A program made the translations under genes and the position numbers. The notes beneath the pieces were generated by a model. That model searched no databases. It was not told where the DNA came from and worked only from the letters and a program-made list of their open reading frames with translations. Below, in pieces: positions 1-8,960 of a stretch of 64,000 bases of DNA. The stretch is from Nitrobacteraceae bacterium AZCC 1564. Its GTDB lineage: Bacteria > Pseudomonadota > Alphaproteobacteria > Rhizobiales > Xanthobacteraceae. The DNA lies in NCBI GenBank assembly GCA_036924835.1, contig JBAGRR010000001.1, forward strand, positions 5,161,001 through 5,225,000. Reading direction: 5' to 3'. Every line of letters begins with the position of its first letter. Positions within the stretch are counted from its first letter, which is position 1.

Positions 1-864
1 CGGAGCGTACGCGGCGAGCCTGCGGGATACGAACTCCCTGAAGAGCCGCACGCGTTTCGTCTTGCGTGTCTCCCCCTGTGTGAGAAGCCAGACCGTTCCG
101 TACATGTGCAGGTCGGTGCCCGGCACCCTCACCAGCAGGGGGTCGGCATCGCCGACGAAGCAAGGCAGTGTCGTGATCCCGAGCCCTTGCCGTACAGCAA
201 CGATCTGCGCCCCGGCGTCACTCGTCCTGAATGGAACCCCCGTGGTGCGAACCTCACCCTCGCTGGCCCAATCCGGAATTCCATGAATGCTGATGACGAT
301 CCAGCGGATGGGATCAGGCGCGCCCGCACGCCACGCGGCCAGTCGATCGCGGGACATGTAGACGCCGCCGAACAGCTCCGGTCCCTTCAGGCCGTGAAGA
401 TTGAGCGGCAGGGTTTTGCGGTCGTAGACGACGCGGATCGCCACGTCGGCCTCCCGGTTGGTCAGATTTGCCAGCTCGCCGAACGACAGGATCTCCATCT
501 CGATGTCCGGATGCAGACGCGCGAAATCCGCGAGGTCCGGCATGAGCAGGTGTGTCGCGAGCGGCGGCGCCAGCGTCACCCGCAGACGCCCGCGCACGCT
601 CTGGTCGCGCCCGAAGACCCGCGTCTCCAGCTGGTGCGACGACGCTTCCATCTGGTCCGCGAACTCGAGCACCTCCTCGCCTGCAGCCGTCAGGCGGTAG
701 CCCGAAGGCAGCTTTTCGAACATGTGCACCCCGAGGCGTTCCTCGAGCTGGGCGATGCGTCGCAGCACTGTCGCGTGGTTCACACCGAGGCGCTCGGCGG
801 CAGCCCGCACGGAGCCTCCGCGCGCGACGGCAAGAAAGAAGCGAACGTCATCCCAGTCGATCAT
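1..864 (-). CDS. LysR family transcriptional regulator (3' end outside window)
   Basis: A minus-strand reading frame stays open from an ATG at 864 to the first base of the window (288 codons without a stop). It begins MIDWDDVRFFLAVARGGSV and continues with RAAAERLGVNHATVLRRIAQLE, the winged HTH of the LysR family. A substrate-binding region follows, with LRVTLAPPLATHLLMPDL near residue 95. LysR proteins are about 300 residues, so only the last few should be missing. It is divergent from the SDR gene at 1133 and probably controls that operon. The family is clear; the ligand is unknown. Confidence 0.9.
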   Translation of the reverse strand, partial: MIDWDDVRFFLAVARGGSVRAAAERLGVNHATVLRRIAQLEERLGVHMFEKLPSGYRLTAAGEEVLEFADQMEASSHQLETRVFGRDQSVRGRLRVTLAPPLATHLLMPDLADFARLHPDIEMEILSFGELANLTNREADVAIRVVYDRKTLPLNLHGLKGPELFGGVYMSRDRLAAWRAGAPDPIRWIVISIHGIPDWASEGEVRTTGVPFRTSDAGAQIVAVRQGLGITTLPCFVGDADPLLVRVPGTDLHMYGTVWLLTQGETRKTKRVRLFREFVSRRLAAYAP

Positions 865-915
865 GGTGCAATCCCGCACCGCGCGGTGCGCCTTCCAAAG
901 CCCGTATCTACGCCT

Positions 916-929
916 CCTACAGCAGTAGG
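916..929. promoter_or_regulatory. Inverted repeat in the LysR/SDR divergent promoter
   Basis: CCTAC-AGCA-GTAGG is a perfect 5-bp inverted repeat about 50 bp upstream of the lysR start and 200 bp upstream of the SDR start. Its position and dyad form fit an autoregulatory LysR box. Assignment to this regulator is inferred from location only. Confidence 0.4.
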
Positions 930-1132
930 GGCAGTCATCATAGCCTGTGCCGACCAGGCAAGGCCCAATTCCGAAACGGCGGACAGCGATCATCGCGGCT
1001 GGCGTCAGTCGTCCGGCGGATCGATTTCGCACCACCGATGTGCGCGCTTCCGCACTCAACGCCCGACGTCGGCGGACCTATGTCGAGGTTCTCGGGGGCA
1101 GATGCTGTTCCGACACCACGAAAGGAGAGGTT

Positions 1133-1867
1133 ATGAGAAGGCTTGAGGGTAAGGTTGCAGTGATCACGGGCGGCGCTACCGGCATCGGCCGCGCCGCAGC
1201 AAAGCGCTTCATCGATGAAGGCGCCTTCGTCTTCATCTTCGGCCGCAGACAGGAAGCGCTCGACGCAGCTGTAGCCGACCTCGGGCCCAATGCCCGCGCG
1301 GTAAAGGGCTCGGTCTCCGATCTGGCCGACCTCGACCGACTCTACGCGGCGGTGAAGGCCGAGCGCGGATCCCTCGACATCGTCTTCGCCAATGCCGGGG
1401 CGGGAAGTCAGCTTCGGCTCGGCGAGATCACCGCCGCACACGTTGAGGAAACCTTCGACACCAACGTGAAGGGTACGATCTTCACCGTCCAGAAGGCGGT
1501 GCCGCTCATGGGCCAGGGCGGTTCGATCATCCTGACCGGATCGAGTGCCGGCACCACGGGCGCCCCGGCAATGAGCGCCTACAGCGCGAGCAAGGCGGCA
1601 GTGCGCAACCTCGCACGGACCTGGGCTGAGGACCTGAAGGGCAGCGGCATCCGGGTAAACGTGCTGTCGCCCGGGGCGACAGCGACCGAACTCGCGAAGG
1701 AAGCGCTCGGCGAGGAGGGGCAGAAGGTCTTCGCCTCGATGACTCCGCTCCAGCGCATGGCCGATCCGGCGGAGATCGGGGCCGTGGCCGCCTTTCTCGC
1801 GTCGTCGGACAGCAGCTTCATGACCGCCAGCGAAGTCGCCGTCGATGGCGGCTTAGCGCAACTCTGA
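1133..1867 (+). CDS. SDR family NAD(P)-dependent oxidoreductase
   Basis: A 244-residue classical short-chain dehydrogenase/reductase. It shows the Rossmann TGGATGIG motif near residue 12, the NAG motif (FANAGAG near 85), catalytic Ser in TGSSAG, the YSASK Tyr/Lys pair near 150 and the C-terminal VDGGLAQL tail. The frame is open further upstream, but ATG 1133 is preceded by AAAGGAGAGG, so it is chosen as start. It is the first gene of an apparent operon with a second SDR 49 bp downstream. The substrate cannot be read from the sequence. Confidence 0.93.
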   Translation: MRRLEGKVAVITGGATGIGRAAAKRFIDEGAFVFIFGRRQEALDAAVADLGPNARAVKGSVSDLADLDRLYAAVKAERGSLDIVFANAGAGSQLRLGEITAAHVEETFDTNVKGTIFTVQKAVPLMGQGGSIILTGSSAGTTGAPAMSAYSASKAAVRNLARTWAEDLKGSGIRVNVLSPGATATELAKEALGEEGQKVFASMTPLQRMADPAEIGAVAAFLASSDSSFMTASEVAVDGGLAQL

Positions 1868-1916
1868 CCTCCGGCGCGGTCCCGTGCCTGGCCCACATAA
1901 CGAAAGATAAAAGATC

Positions 1917-2669
1917 ATGAAAAAACTGGAAGATAAGGTCGCAGTCATCACCGGCGGAAGCAGCGGGATTGGGTTGGCCACAGCCAAGCGCTTTGTGGAA
2001 GAAGGTGCGCACGTCGTGATCACCGGGCGACGAGAAAAAGAGCTGAAGGAGGCCGCGGCCTTCATCAAGAGAAACGTTACGACGGTCGTGAGCGACGTGT
2101 CGCGCTTGGAAGATCTGGACCGGCTTTATGCCGTCGTGAAAGAGAAACATGGTCACATCGACATTCTCTTCGCAAACGCGGGCGCGGGGACGATCGCACC
2201 GCTCGCGGTAGCTACTGAGGCCCATTTTGACCAGACCTTCGATGTGAACGTGAAGGGGCTGTTCTTTACGGTGCAGAAGGCCCTTCCTCTCTTCAAAGAC
2301 GGCGGTTCGATTATCCTGAACTCTTCCGTCTCGAACGTGTTGGGGCTGCCAGGGTTTAGCGCCTACGCCGCGAGTAAGGCGGCTGTGCGCAACTTCTCGC
2401 GCGCTTGGACGCTGGAGCTGAAAGACCGCAAAATCCGCGTGAATACGATGAGCCCCGGACCAACCGAGACCCCTGCCTTAGAGACAACGACGGGCCTTAC
2501 CCCTGAGCAAGCCGAGCAAGCGGCCGGCCAATTTGCTTCACAGATCCCAATGGGTCGCAGGGGCAAGCCAGAGGAAATCGCGGCTGCCGTTACGTTCCTT
2601 GCCTCCGATGAAAGTTCGTTCATCACCGGCGTTGATCTCGCCGTCGATGGAGGCATGGCGCAGGTCTAA
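1917..2669 (+). CDS. SDR family oxidoreductase (paralogue of the preceding gene)
   Basis: A 250-residue classical SDR with TGGSSGIG cofactor motif, NAGAG, catalytic Ser in NSSVSN, YAASK active site and the usual VDGGMAQV end. It resembles the upstream SDR throughout (for example QKALPLFKDGGSIIL against QKAVPLMGQGGSIIL), so the two look like a tandem duplication that has diverged. It probably belongs to the same transcript. The two copies may act on related substrates or as a heteromer, which is inference. Confidence 0.93.
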   Translation: MKKLEDKVAVITGGSSGIGLATAKRFVEEGAHVVITGRREKELKEAAAFIKRNVTTVVSDVSRLEDLDRLYAVVKEKHGHIDILFANAGAGTIAPLAVATEAHFDQTFDVNVKGLFFTVQKALPLFKDGGSIILNSSVSNVLGLPGFSAYAASKAAVRNFSRAWTLELKDRKIRVNTMSPGPTETPALETTTGLTPEQAEQAAGQFASQIPMGRRGKPEEIAAAVTFLASDESSFITGVDLAVDGGMAQV

Positions 2670-2701
2670 CGCCGACATTCACACAACATCAGAGAAACAT
2701 C

Positions 2702-3301
2702 ATGAGCTACGCAATTATCGGCTTCGGCAATATCGGCCGGGCCCTGGCGAAAGCGTTTGCCCGCAACGGCGTCGAAGTATCGGTTGCAACCACGCGCGAC
2801 CCGGAAAGCTTTGCATCCGCCGCGGCTGCGATCGGACCCACGATCATTCCCAAAAAACTGGCGGAAGCGGTCAAGGCGGACATCGTCTTTTTGGCCGTCC
2901 GCTTCGAGTCGCACCAGGATGTCGCGAAGGCGCTGCCCACCTGGCAGGGGAAGACAATCGTCGATGTGACCAATGCCTACGGCGTGTCCCCTGAGAAACT
3001 GGGGGGACAACCTTCATCCAAGGCCGTCGCGCAGGCCTTCGCTGGCGGTCGACTGGTCAAGGGCTTCAATCATTTGGCCGCTGTCGTCCTTGACCAAGAT
3101 CCGGCCGTACATGGTGGCAGAAGAGTCGTGTTCCTGGCGAGCGACGATGACGACGCCGCAGCGGAGATTGGTGCGCTTGCGGAAGATCTCGGCTTCGCGC
3201 CGATCAAACTTGGCGGGCTTTCGGAAGGTGGGCTGCTAGTCCAGGCGCGCGGAAATAGCTGGGGTCAACTGATCTTCAAGGACCTAGTCAAGTTCGACTG
3301 A
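2702..3301 (+). CDS. NADPH-dependent F420 reductase-like oxidoreductase
   Basis: A 199-residue protein starting MSYAIIGFGNIGRALAKAF, an N-terminal GxGxxG-type dinucleotide site (IGFGNIG). It has the layout of the F420-dependent NADP reductase-like family: a single Rossmann domain and a short C-terminal cap (VKGFNHLAAVVL, then FLASDDDDAAAEI). In bacteria without F420 such proteins are uncharacterised NAD(P)-binding reductases. It follows the second SDR by 32 bp, so it is likely co-transcribed. Confidence 0.85.
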   Translation: MSYAIIGFGNIGRALAKAFARNGVEVSVATTRDPESFASAAAAIGPTIIPKKLAEAVKADIVFLAVRFESHQDVAKALPTWQGKTIVDVTNAYGVSPEKLGGQPSSKAVAQAFAGGRLVKGFNHLAAVVLDQDPAVHGGRRVVFLASDDDDAAAEIGALAEDLGFAPIKLGGLSEGGLLVQARGNSWGQLIFKDLVKFD

Positions 3302-3388
3302 TGAACACACGACGTCCCCAGCGGCAGGGACACGACGCACGCGATCGGATCCGGCGCGATCCGATCGGAGCGAAACGGAGAAATTCCC

Positions 3389-3463
3389 ATGAGTACCGCG
3401 AAGAACATCCAAACCGTGAAGGACCTCTTCGCCGCGTATCGAAAGCAATTGAGCGCAAGATGA
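3389..3463 (+). pseudogene. Truncated SnoaL-like (NTF2 fold) protein start
   Basis: ATG 3389, preceded by CGGAG, opens a 24-codon frame MSTAKNIQTVKDLFAAYRKQ that stops at 3461. The opening matches the first helix of small SnoaL/NTF2-like proteins, about 130 residues long, often found with SDR genes. Nothing recognisable follows in any frame, so the rest appears deleted. 3464-3735 holds no gene I can support. Confidence 0.45.
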
Positions 3464-3735
3464 CGGGGCGGCGCAGACATGGCTTGATTTCTGGTAGTGG
3501 CCCATCAGCGACTTGCCGACCGCCGTGGTGAACGTCCGCGTTCGAGGGCAAAGCGGAAAATATATGCTCGCACTGAGTTCTTCTCAGTTTGACCCTGATC
3601 GGACATCGCCGAACAATCGATGCGATTTGAGCTCAATCCTTTAATCCGGGCGAAAGGGTGCTAACGTATTGGTTGTCTCGTGTGTCGGAGGCCCTGAAAT
3701 GCCGTGTCGCCCTTGCGCCCAGATGGTCGAGAGTT

Positions 3736-3945
3736 TTGAGCATCACCAACGACGTGCCTTGGTATGTAAGTTTGATCGTCTCTTTCCTTCCGCTCGTACT
3801 AGGTTGCGGCGCCATCGCGTGGCACGGACGACAGGTTCGGAAGTCCATGACAACCAGCGATGGTCGCTCACTGGCGCAGGTCTTCGATGACCTTGCGCGG
3901 GAGATGAAGCGCGCCAATGATTTCCGGGACGGCAGTAAGCCGTAA
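3736..3945 (+). CDS. Small single-pass membrane protein, unknown function
   Basis: The frame is open from 3658, but TTG 3736 gives a compact 69-residue protein beginning with SITNDVPWYVSLIVSF. One hydrophobic segment (about residues 8-28) is followed by a charged tail with SLAQVFDDLAREMKRAND, predicted amphipathic. Its stop lies 4 bp before the next ATG, which suggests translational coupling with the membrane protein at 3950. I do not recognise the family and the start is uncertain. Confidence 0.4.
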   Translation: MSITNDVPWYVSLIVSFLPLVLGCGAIAWHGRQVRKSMTTSDGRSLAQVFDDLAREMKRANDFRDGSKP

Positions 3946-3949
3946 GATC

Positions 3950-4240
3950 ATGGCAACCCGTTTGAATGGCCGTTTTCTGCCTGTAGCCGCCGTAGCTCAT
4001 GCATTGCTGGTGCTCGTCGCATGGTGGGCCATGTTCTCCATGGACGTCGAGCTAATCTCTGCCCGACAGTGGTTAGTGGGCGCTTGGCTGTGGGCGGTCT
4101 GGCCATTCATCCTTGTTCTGCACCCGGCCCGGTCAGCTTGGCCCATTTCGATTGCACTGGGCAGCAGTGCGCTATTGCTTGCTCCCTGTGTACCAACGAT
4201 GTTTGCCTTCACGGTCTGGACTTTTGGAGGCTTCAGGTAG
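3950..4240 (+). CDS. Small polytopic membrane protein, unknown function
   Basis: A 96-residue protein with about three hydrophobic helices: VAAVAHALLVLVAWWAMF, LVGAWLWAVWPFILVL and a C-terminal ISIALGSSALLLAPCVPTMF. ATG 3950 lies 4 bp after the previous stop. No charged or catalytic motif stands out. It may form a small membrane complex with the upstream single-pass protein, which is inferred from coupling only. Confidence 0.5.
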   Translation: MATRLNGRFLPVAAVAHALLVLVAWWAMFSMDVELISARQWLVGAWLWAVWPFILVLHPARSAWPISIALGSSALLLAPCVPTMFAFTVWTFGGFR

Positions 4241-4471
4241 GACGTAACCGCGATGACGGCGAGGGCTTTGCGCCCGTTGGGCAATAATTGCAACTTTGAA
4301 AGAAGCCGCTCTTTGCGACGTCGCCTATTGGCCCAAAGCATTGGCGATGGGGACATTCTTTCAAGGTTGAATTGTCGCCATCGCGATGTATAACCGCATT
4401 CGGGTGCTCGCTGCATTGAGCAGCGACAGGTCAAGCGATGGTCGGGCCGCCACGCGGAGAGCGTGCGCCCC

Positions 4472-5812
4472 ATGAACAATATTCCTTCATTTGACGAACT
4501 GCCGAAAGCCCAGCGGTTAGCAGAACAGGCTTTTAACACCCTTCATCGGTTCCTGCATGTCGAGGCTGTCAGCGGTGCCGCGCTTCTCGTTGCCGCCGCC
4601 GCTGCACTGATCTGGGCCAACTCTTCCTTCGCTCACAGCTATCACGCCTTTTGGAACCTTCCGCTCACAATCGGTGTCGGGGAGCACGCCTTTTCGCGGT
4701 CGCTGCATTTCTGGGTCAACGACGCGCTGATGACAATCTTCTTCCTCGTCGTGGGCATGGAGATTCGGCGCGAGATTCATGAAGGCGCACTGAGCAGACT
4801 CGACCAAGCCGTTCTGCCGCTGGTCGCGGCGACTGGCGGCGTCATCGTCCCGGCGCTCATCTACGTGAGCCTCAACAGCGATCCGGCTAGAGGGCAGGGC
4901 TGGGCCGTACCAACGGCGACAGACATCGCCTTTGCCGTTGGGGTGCTCGCGCTGCTAGGACGAACGATCCCGGTCAATGTGCGCGTCTTCCTGCTTGCTC
5001 TGGCGATCATCGACGACATCATCGCGGTACTGATCATTGCCCTTTTTTACACCGCCAGTGTTCAGCTTGGCGGTTTCATCATCGCGTCAATTGGCGTTCT
5101 CGCGGCTTTAGGGTTTCAGCGGATTGGGATCGGTTCTGCGCTCTTTTACGTATTGCCCGGTTCGTTGGTTTGGGTTGGGTTCATGGTAGCTGGGATCCAT
5201 CCAACACTTGCAGGTGTCGTGCTCGGGCTTATGACTCCGGCACGCGCCATAGCGATGCGGGAGCCGCCGCTGGAAGTCGTGTCGCGAGTGCTCAAACAGT
5301 TGCGAAGTAGCGATGCGGTGAAGGCAAGGGATCCGCACCGGTTGGAGCAACCGCTGCGAGACCTTCGCGTAGCTCACCGCGAGATGTTGCCGCCGGTGTC
5401 GCGGGTGCAGATGGCAATGCATCCGTGGGTGGCTTACGGCGTCATGCCGCTGTTCGCGCTGGCGAATGCCGGCGTCAGCTTAACGGGCGCTGACCTCTCC
5501 GCTGGGAGCCATCTGGTGATGATGGGCACTGCGCTTGCCTTGGTCGCTGGGAAACCGCTTGGCGTCGTCGGCGCGACTTGGGTCGCGGTGCGACTGGGCT
5601 GGGGTCGCCTTGCTCCTGGAGTTTCATGGGCTGGCGTCTGTCTGATCGGCCTGCTGGCTGGCATCGGTTTTACCATGTCGATCTTCATCTCGATGCTTGC
5701 CTTCTCCGATCAAGAATTATTGAGGGCGGCGAAACTGGGCGTACTCATCGGTTCGCTTGTCGCCGCCACACTCGGCCTTGGCTGGGGCGCCACCTACGTT
5801 CGACGTCAGTGA
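4472..5812 (+). CDS. nhaA: Na+/H+ antiporter NhaA
   Basis: A 446-residue multi-pass inner-membrane protein that matches NhaA end to end. It exports Na+ in exchange for H+ and supports pH and sodium homeostasis. The cation-site aspartates of E. coli NhaA (D133, D163, D164) are present as D151 in [17 protein letters not shown] and D181/D182 in [15 protein letters not shown]. The C-terminal [15 protein letters not shown] helix is also typical. A GTG at 4463 sits only 3 bp after GGAG, so ATG 4472 is preferred, though both are possible. It is monocistronic. Confidence 0.96.
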   Translation: MNNIPSFDELPKAQRLAEQAFNTLHRFLHVEAVSGAALLVAAAAALIWANSSFAHSYHAFWNLPLTIGVGEHAFSRSLHFWVNDALMTIFFLVVGMEIRREIHEGALSRLDQAVLPLVAATGGVIVPALIYVSLNSDPARGQGWAVPTATDIAFAVGVLALLGRTIPVNVRVFLLALAIIDDIIAVLIIALFYTASVQLGGFIIASIGVLAALGFQRIGIGSALFYVLPGSLVWVGFMVAGIHPTLAGVVLGLMTPARAIAMREPPLEVVSRVLKQLRSSDAVKARDPHRLEQPLRDLRVAHREMLPPVSRVQMAMHPWVAYGVMPLFALANAGVSLTGADLSAGSHLVMMGTALALVAGKPLGVVGATWVAVRLGWGRLAPGVSWAGVCLIGLLAGIGFTMSIFISMLAFSDQELLRAAKLGVLIGSLVAATLGLGWGATYVRRQ

Positions 5813-6180
5813 AAGCGGCTCCAATGCCTTTCAAAGCTCCACACGTATCGTTCGTATCATTCGCCGTTGAGGTTCTACCTCCGGGATAACCCAGGTGATG
5901 ATCGTCGAAACTCGCTTGCACCTAAATCGGGAGCATCCCTCGTACGATAAATCCGCCGTGGAAACTCTCATTTCGGCCGCGCAAAAGTATGTTAGCGCGA
6001 ACATCGAAGGTCCTGCCTCTATTCGGCTTGTTTCGACCCAGAGCGGGGAGATCTGACTGTCTGGGCGCCCTTGTTTTGTCGGCAATTGGCCCAAATCTCT
6101 TGGACCCCTTCAAACGTCATGCGCAAGGCGCATTGTTGCAATGCAACAGAAAGTCATCGCAGTGCAGCAATCCGCGCCAT
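5813..6180. other. Intergenic region after nhaA with a short dyad
   Basis: No gene with convincing coding character is seen on either strand. GCATTG-TTG-CAATGC at 6130-6144 is a perfect 6-bp dyad about 75 bp before the secreted-protein gene at 6217 and could be an operator. The rest looks unstructured. Confidence 0.3.
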
Positions 6181-6210
6181 AAGTAGCTCCTGGGACTACT
6201 TCCAGGAGCT
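6181..6210 (+). promoter_or_regulatory. Two mutually exclusive hairpins over the ribosome binding site
   Basis: AGCTCCTGG (6185-6193) pairs perfectly with CCAGGAGCT (6202-6210), which contains the AGGAG ribosome binding site of the ATG at 6217. AAGTAG (6181-6186) pairs with CTACTT (6196-6201), the loop of the first hairpin. Both stems use 6185-6186, so they cannot form together. One hides the ribosome binding site and the other frees it. This looks like a leader switch or thermometer; the signal is unknown. Confidence 0.5.
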
Positions 6211-6216
6211 TGATCA

Positions 6217-6465
6217 ATGAACAAGAAGACTTTGTCGTTCGCCGCCGCCGTCATGATGATTGCGGTGAACACGTCCGCTTTCGCCGGCGAACTGCCGACT
6301 TACGAGGCCGATGGTTTTCCGGCGACCCCGGTCCAGGTCAGTGTACTTGGTGCTGCGAACGTCCAGCAGCATGTGACCGCGCCCGCCGGAGTGCTCACCG
6401 CCCACCAAGCGAGCGTGCTGACGCCGCGAAAGGTGAAGCACGCGACCGTCGGTACGGTCCAGTAA
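6217..6465 (+). CDS. Small secreted protein, unknown function
   Basis: An 82-residue protein with a clean Sec signal peptide (KK, then LSFAAAVMMIAVNTSAFA, cleavage after AFA). The mature chain starts GELPTYEADGFPATPVQVSV and has no cysteines or catalytic motif. Similar short secreted proteins occur in Bradyrhizobium relatives, from general knowledge. Its translation start sits just after the switch-like hairpins at 6181-6210. Confidence 0.75.
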   Translation: MNKKTLSFAAAVMMIAVNTSAFAGELPTYEADGFPATPVQVSVLGAANVQQHVTAPAGVLTAHQASVLTPRKVKHATVGTVQ

Positions 6466-6850
6466 GTTCATATTGTCAAGGTGACAGATGGGCTCGCGAC
6501 GCAGACGAGCCCGATCATAGCAATCATCGATCAAGGGCGAGCGCGTGACGTTTGATGACGTCGCTCGCTGGTCTTTTTGCTTTGGTGTCTTTCAGGAGCG
6601 AAGTCGCAGACGAATCTCACGGAGATGTCAGCTTCATGTTGAAGACGCTTCATCCGCTTCGGGTACAAAAGCAGACGCTGGCGCTGGATCGCTCTTCACC
6701 GAGACGCCGCTTTTGCGACGCGATTGCGTCAACTGCTGATGCTGATGGGCTGCGTTGCGTTGAGGCGCGGGTTGACCCAGAGTGCTGAACGTTTAAGTAC
6801 GAAAAAAAAACTCTGAAAAAAAATCTGCAAGGGTGGCGACGTCCGCTGGG
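6466..6850. other. Intergenic region, no gene seen
   Basis: This stretch contains two A-rich tracts (about 6801-6828) just before the palindromic element at 6851. Short frames here have no ribosome binding site and look like chance. Confidence 0.3.
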
Positions 6851-7017
6851 CTAGTACCCGCTTTCCGAAGTTCGTGATGCATCGTCACAACCGTCTTAAC
6901 GAACTTCGAAAAGCAAAGGGTACTAGCAAAACTATGTTTCTAGTACCGCTTTCGATTTGAAGTCCCTGTCGCGCGATTGCCCAGAGTGATGCAGGGACTT
7001 CAAATCGGCGGTACGAG
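6851..7017. repeat. Composite CTAG palindromic element, two hairpins
   Basis: Hairpin 1 (6851-6926) starts CTAGTACCCGCTTTCCGAAG and ends with its complement ...GGGTACTAG. A 13-nt linker CAAAACTATGTTT follows. Hairpin 2 (6940-7017) starts CTAGTACCGCTTTCGATTTG and ends ...CGGCGGTACGAG. It lies 30 bp before the MFS start at 7047. It belongs to the family described at 42038, 42858, 45943, 49399, 55983 and 61899. Confidence 0.85.
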
Positions 7018-7046
7018 ATCCGGTTGACGCCACCAATGCAGGACAC

Positions 7047-8375
7047 ATGACGACCACGCCCCACGCGCCCGCGACTTCAAAACCCCTTCATTTCGGCATC
7101 ATCCTGTTGTCCCTGGCCATGGGCGGATTTGCGATCGGAACAACCGAATTCGCGTCCATGAGCCTGTTGCCATTTTTCGCCGCCGACTTTCGTGTCGACG
7201 AGCCAGCCGCGGGACATGCGATCAGTGCCTACGCTTTGGGTGTGGTGCTGGGTGCTCCACTCATCGCGGTCATTGGTGCGCGATTTGCCCGGCGCACGCA
7301 ATTGCTGGCCCTGATGGCAGTCTTTGCGCTCGGTAATGCATTGACTGCGCTTGCGCCAGGCTTTGGCTGGATGATCGCGGCCCGCTTTCTCGCAGGATTG
7401 CCGCATGGCGCTTACTTCGGCATCGCCGCGCTGGTCGCAGCTTCGCTCGTTCCTCAACATCGCCGCTCGCAAGCGATCGGCCAAGTGATGCTCGGCCTGA
7501 CCTGCGCGACGATCATCGGTGTGCCGCTGGCCAATCTGCTGGGGCAGGCCGTCGGCTGGCGCGCGAGCTTCGGCCTTGTATCGATCCTGGCGCTGCTCAC
7601 GATCCTGCTCTGCGCCCTGTTCGTGCCGCGAGACAAAGTGGGCAGGTCGGATCCGCTGCGAGAACTCGGTGCCTTGAAGAGTGGACGCGTCTGGATCACG
7701 CTGGCGATCGGCGCCATCGGCTTCGGCGGCATGTTCGCCGTCTACACTTATCTTGCGACAACACTGATCGAGGTCACCAAGGTCAGCACCGCCGTCATTC
7801 CGTTTTTCTTCGCCGTGTTCGGGATCGGAGCCACGCTCGGCAATCTGATCGTCCCGCGCTTCGCGGACCGCGCGCTGATGCCGACGGCGGGTTGCATCCT
7901 GCTGTTTTCAGCCGTCGCGCTCTTGATATTTCCGCTGACCGCCACCAATCCGTGGCTGCTCGCGGCAAACGTCTTCGCGATCGGTACCGGCGTCTCGCTG
8001 GGAGCGGTCCTCCAGACACGGCTGATGGATGTTGCAGGAGACGCGCAGGCGCTCGCTGCCGCGTTGAACCATTCGGCATTCAACACCGCGAATGCGATCG
8101 GGCCATTTCTGGGCGGCATTGCTATTCGCGAAGGGATGGGTTGGACGTCCACCGGCCCCGTCGGCGCGGCGCTGGCGCTTGCAGGCTTTTTGATCTGGAT
8201 CGTCGCCTATCGCGAGAGCGGAGTTGCTCCGGTCGCAGATATCTCTGAAAGCGCGTCGACTTCACGCGAGAACACGACCAAGAAGACTCCAGTGCGACCC
8301 GCGCCACCGCTCGCGTCGGACGACCAAGTTCGTTCGCGTCCTTCCAAGACTCCGGGCAAGACGCCGGTGGCGTAA
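7047..8375 (+). CDS. MFS transporter, DHA1 arabinose-efflux type
   Basis: A 442-residue major facilitator with twelve predicted helices. The first, IILLSLAMGGFAIGTTEFAS, is the signature of the AraJ/YdeA/PbuE-like drug and sugar efflux group. The loop 2-3 motif reads VIGARFARRTQ and the helix 5 region has LTCATIIGVPLANLLGQ. It should export small molecules with the proton gradient. The last 60 residues form a Ser/Thr/Pro-rich cytoplasmic tail (STSRENTTKKTPVRPAPP), longer than usual. The substrate is unknown. Confidence 0.92.
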   Translation: MTTTPHAPATSKPLHFGIILLSLAMGGFAIGTTEFASMSLLPFFAADFRVDEPAAGHAISAYALGVVLGAPLIAVIGARFARRTQLLALMAVFALGNALTALAPGFGWMIAARFLAGLPHGAYFGIAALVAASLVPQHRRSQAIGQVMLGLTCATIIGVPLANLLGQAVGWRASFGLVSILALLTILLCALFVPRDKVGRSDPLRELGALKSGRVWITLAIGAIGFGGMFAVYTYLATTLIEVTKVSTAVIPFFFAVFGIGATLGNLIVPRFADRALMPTAGCILLFSAVALLIFPLTATNPWLLAANVFAIGTGVSLGAVLQTRLMDVAGDAQALAAALNHSAFNTANAIGPFLGGIAIREGMGWTSTGPVGAALALAGFLIWIVAYRESGVAPVADISESASTSRENTTKKTPVRPAPPLASDDQVRSRPSKTPGKTPVA

Positions 8376-8491
8376 CGTTTCTCAACCAGACGCGATAGCA
8401 CCGGCTAACGGCCGGCGCTTTTGAACTGCGTGACGTTGGGCGCAGGCGGGTTCGGATACTGCTTCACGATGCCAAATACGCCCCGACGTCT

Positions 8492-8665
8492 TTGATAAAA
8501 TTGGTTTTCGTCGTCGCGTTATCGGCACCGCACAGCATGCAGTCCGGACAATTGCGCCGCTTTGTCCGAGACGGAAAGCCTGCCAGAGGCATTCCCGGCC
8601 TCGGCATCGCAATTCCGGTCGCCATGCTCACGATTGCGGTTCTCGCGATGGTGAAACCGGTCTAG
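8492..8665 (+). CDS. Possible small membrane protein
   Basis: A TTG at 8492 (or ATG at 8537) opens a short frame ending GIAIPVAMLTIAVLAMVKPV, one hydrophobic helix after an Arg-rich stretch. The ribosome binding site is weak and no family is recognised. The remainder of 8376-8960 has no gene I can support. Confidence 0.2.
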   Translation: MIKLVFVVALSAPHSMQSGQLRRFVRDGKPARGIPGLGIAIPVAMLTIAVLAMVKPV

Positions 8666-8960
8666 GCCAGCCCCGAACGCGCAACCGGATCAGCGCTGGA
8701 CGCGCTGCGAGTCATGAGCGGATATCAAAAGAAAGAAGCTGGCGTCAGCCCGAACCAGGCGCGTGCGGCATAGCACGCGCGATAGATGTCCGCTTTGCGC
8801 TGGAAGCCGCCAATCGTGTTATGCCTCCAAGGCAAGCTTGCCGAGATGCCGGCGGATCCATTTCACCTCCATCGCGAGGTGAGGGGCTCAAAGAGCGGCC
8901 TGGTGGAGTCTAACGACGCGGCCTTTGCCATCGATGGCCCGGCTGATCTGGCCGCGAGAT

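Noticed and set aside
106-1146. A 346-codon plus-strand open frame
   Set aside because: It is the shadow of the LysR gene on the minus strand (1-864), whose protein shows clear family motifs from an ATG at 864.
6801-6828. A-rich tracts that might be a rho-independent terminator tail
   Set aside because: No stable GC stem precedes them on either strand within a usable distance.
8666-8960. Possible coding on the plus strand near 8786
   Set aside because: No ribosome binding site and no family features; it appears to be non-coding sequence between the MFS and TetR genes.
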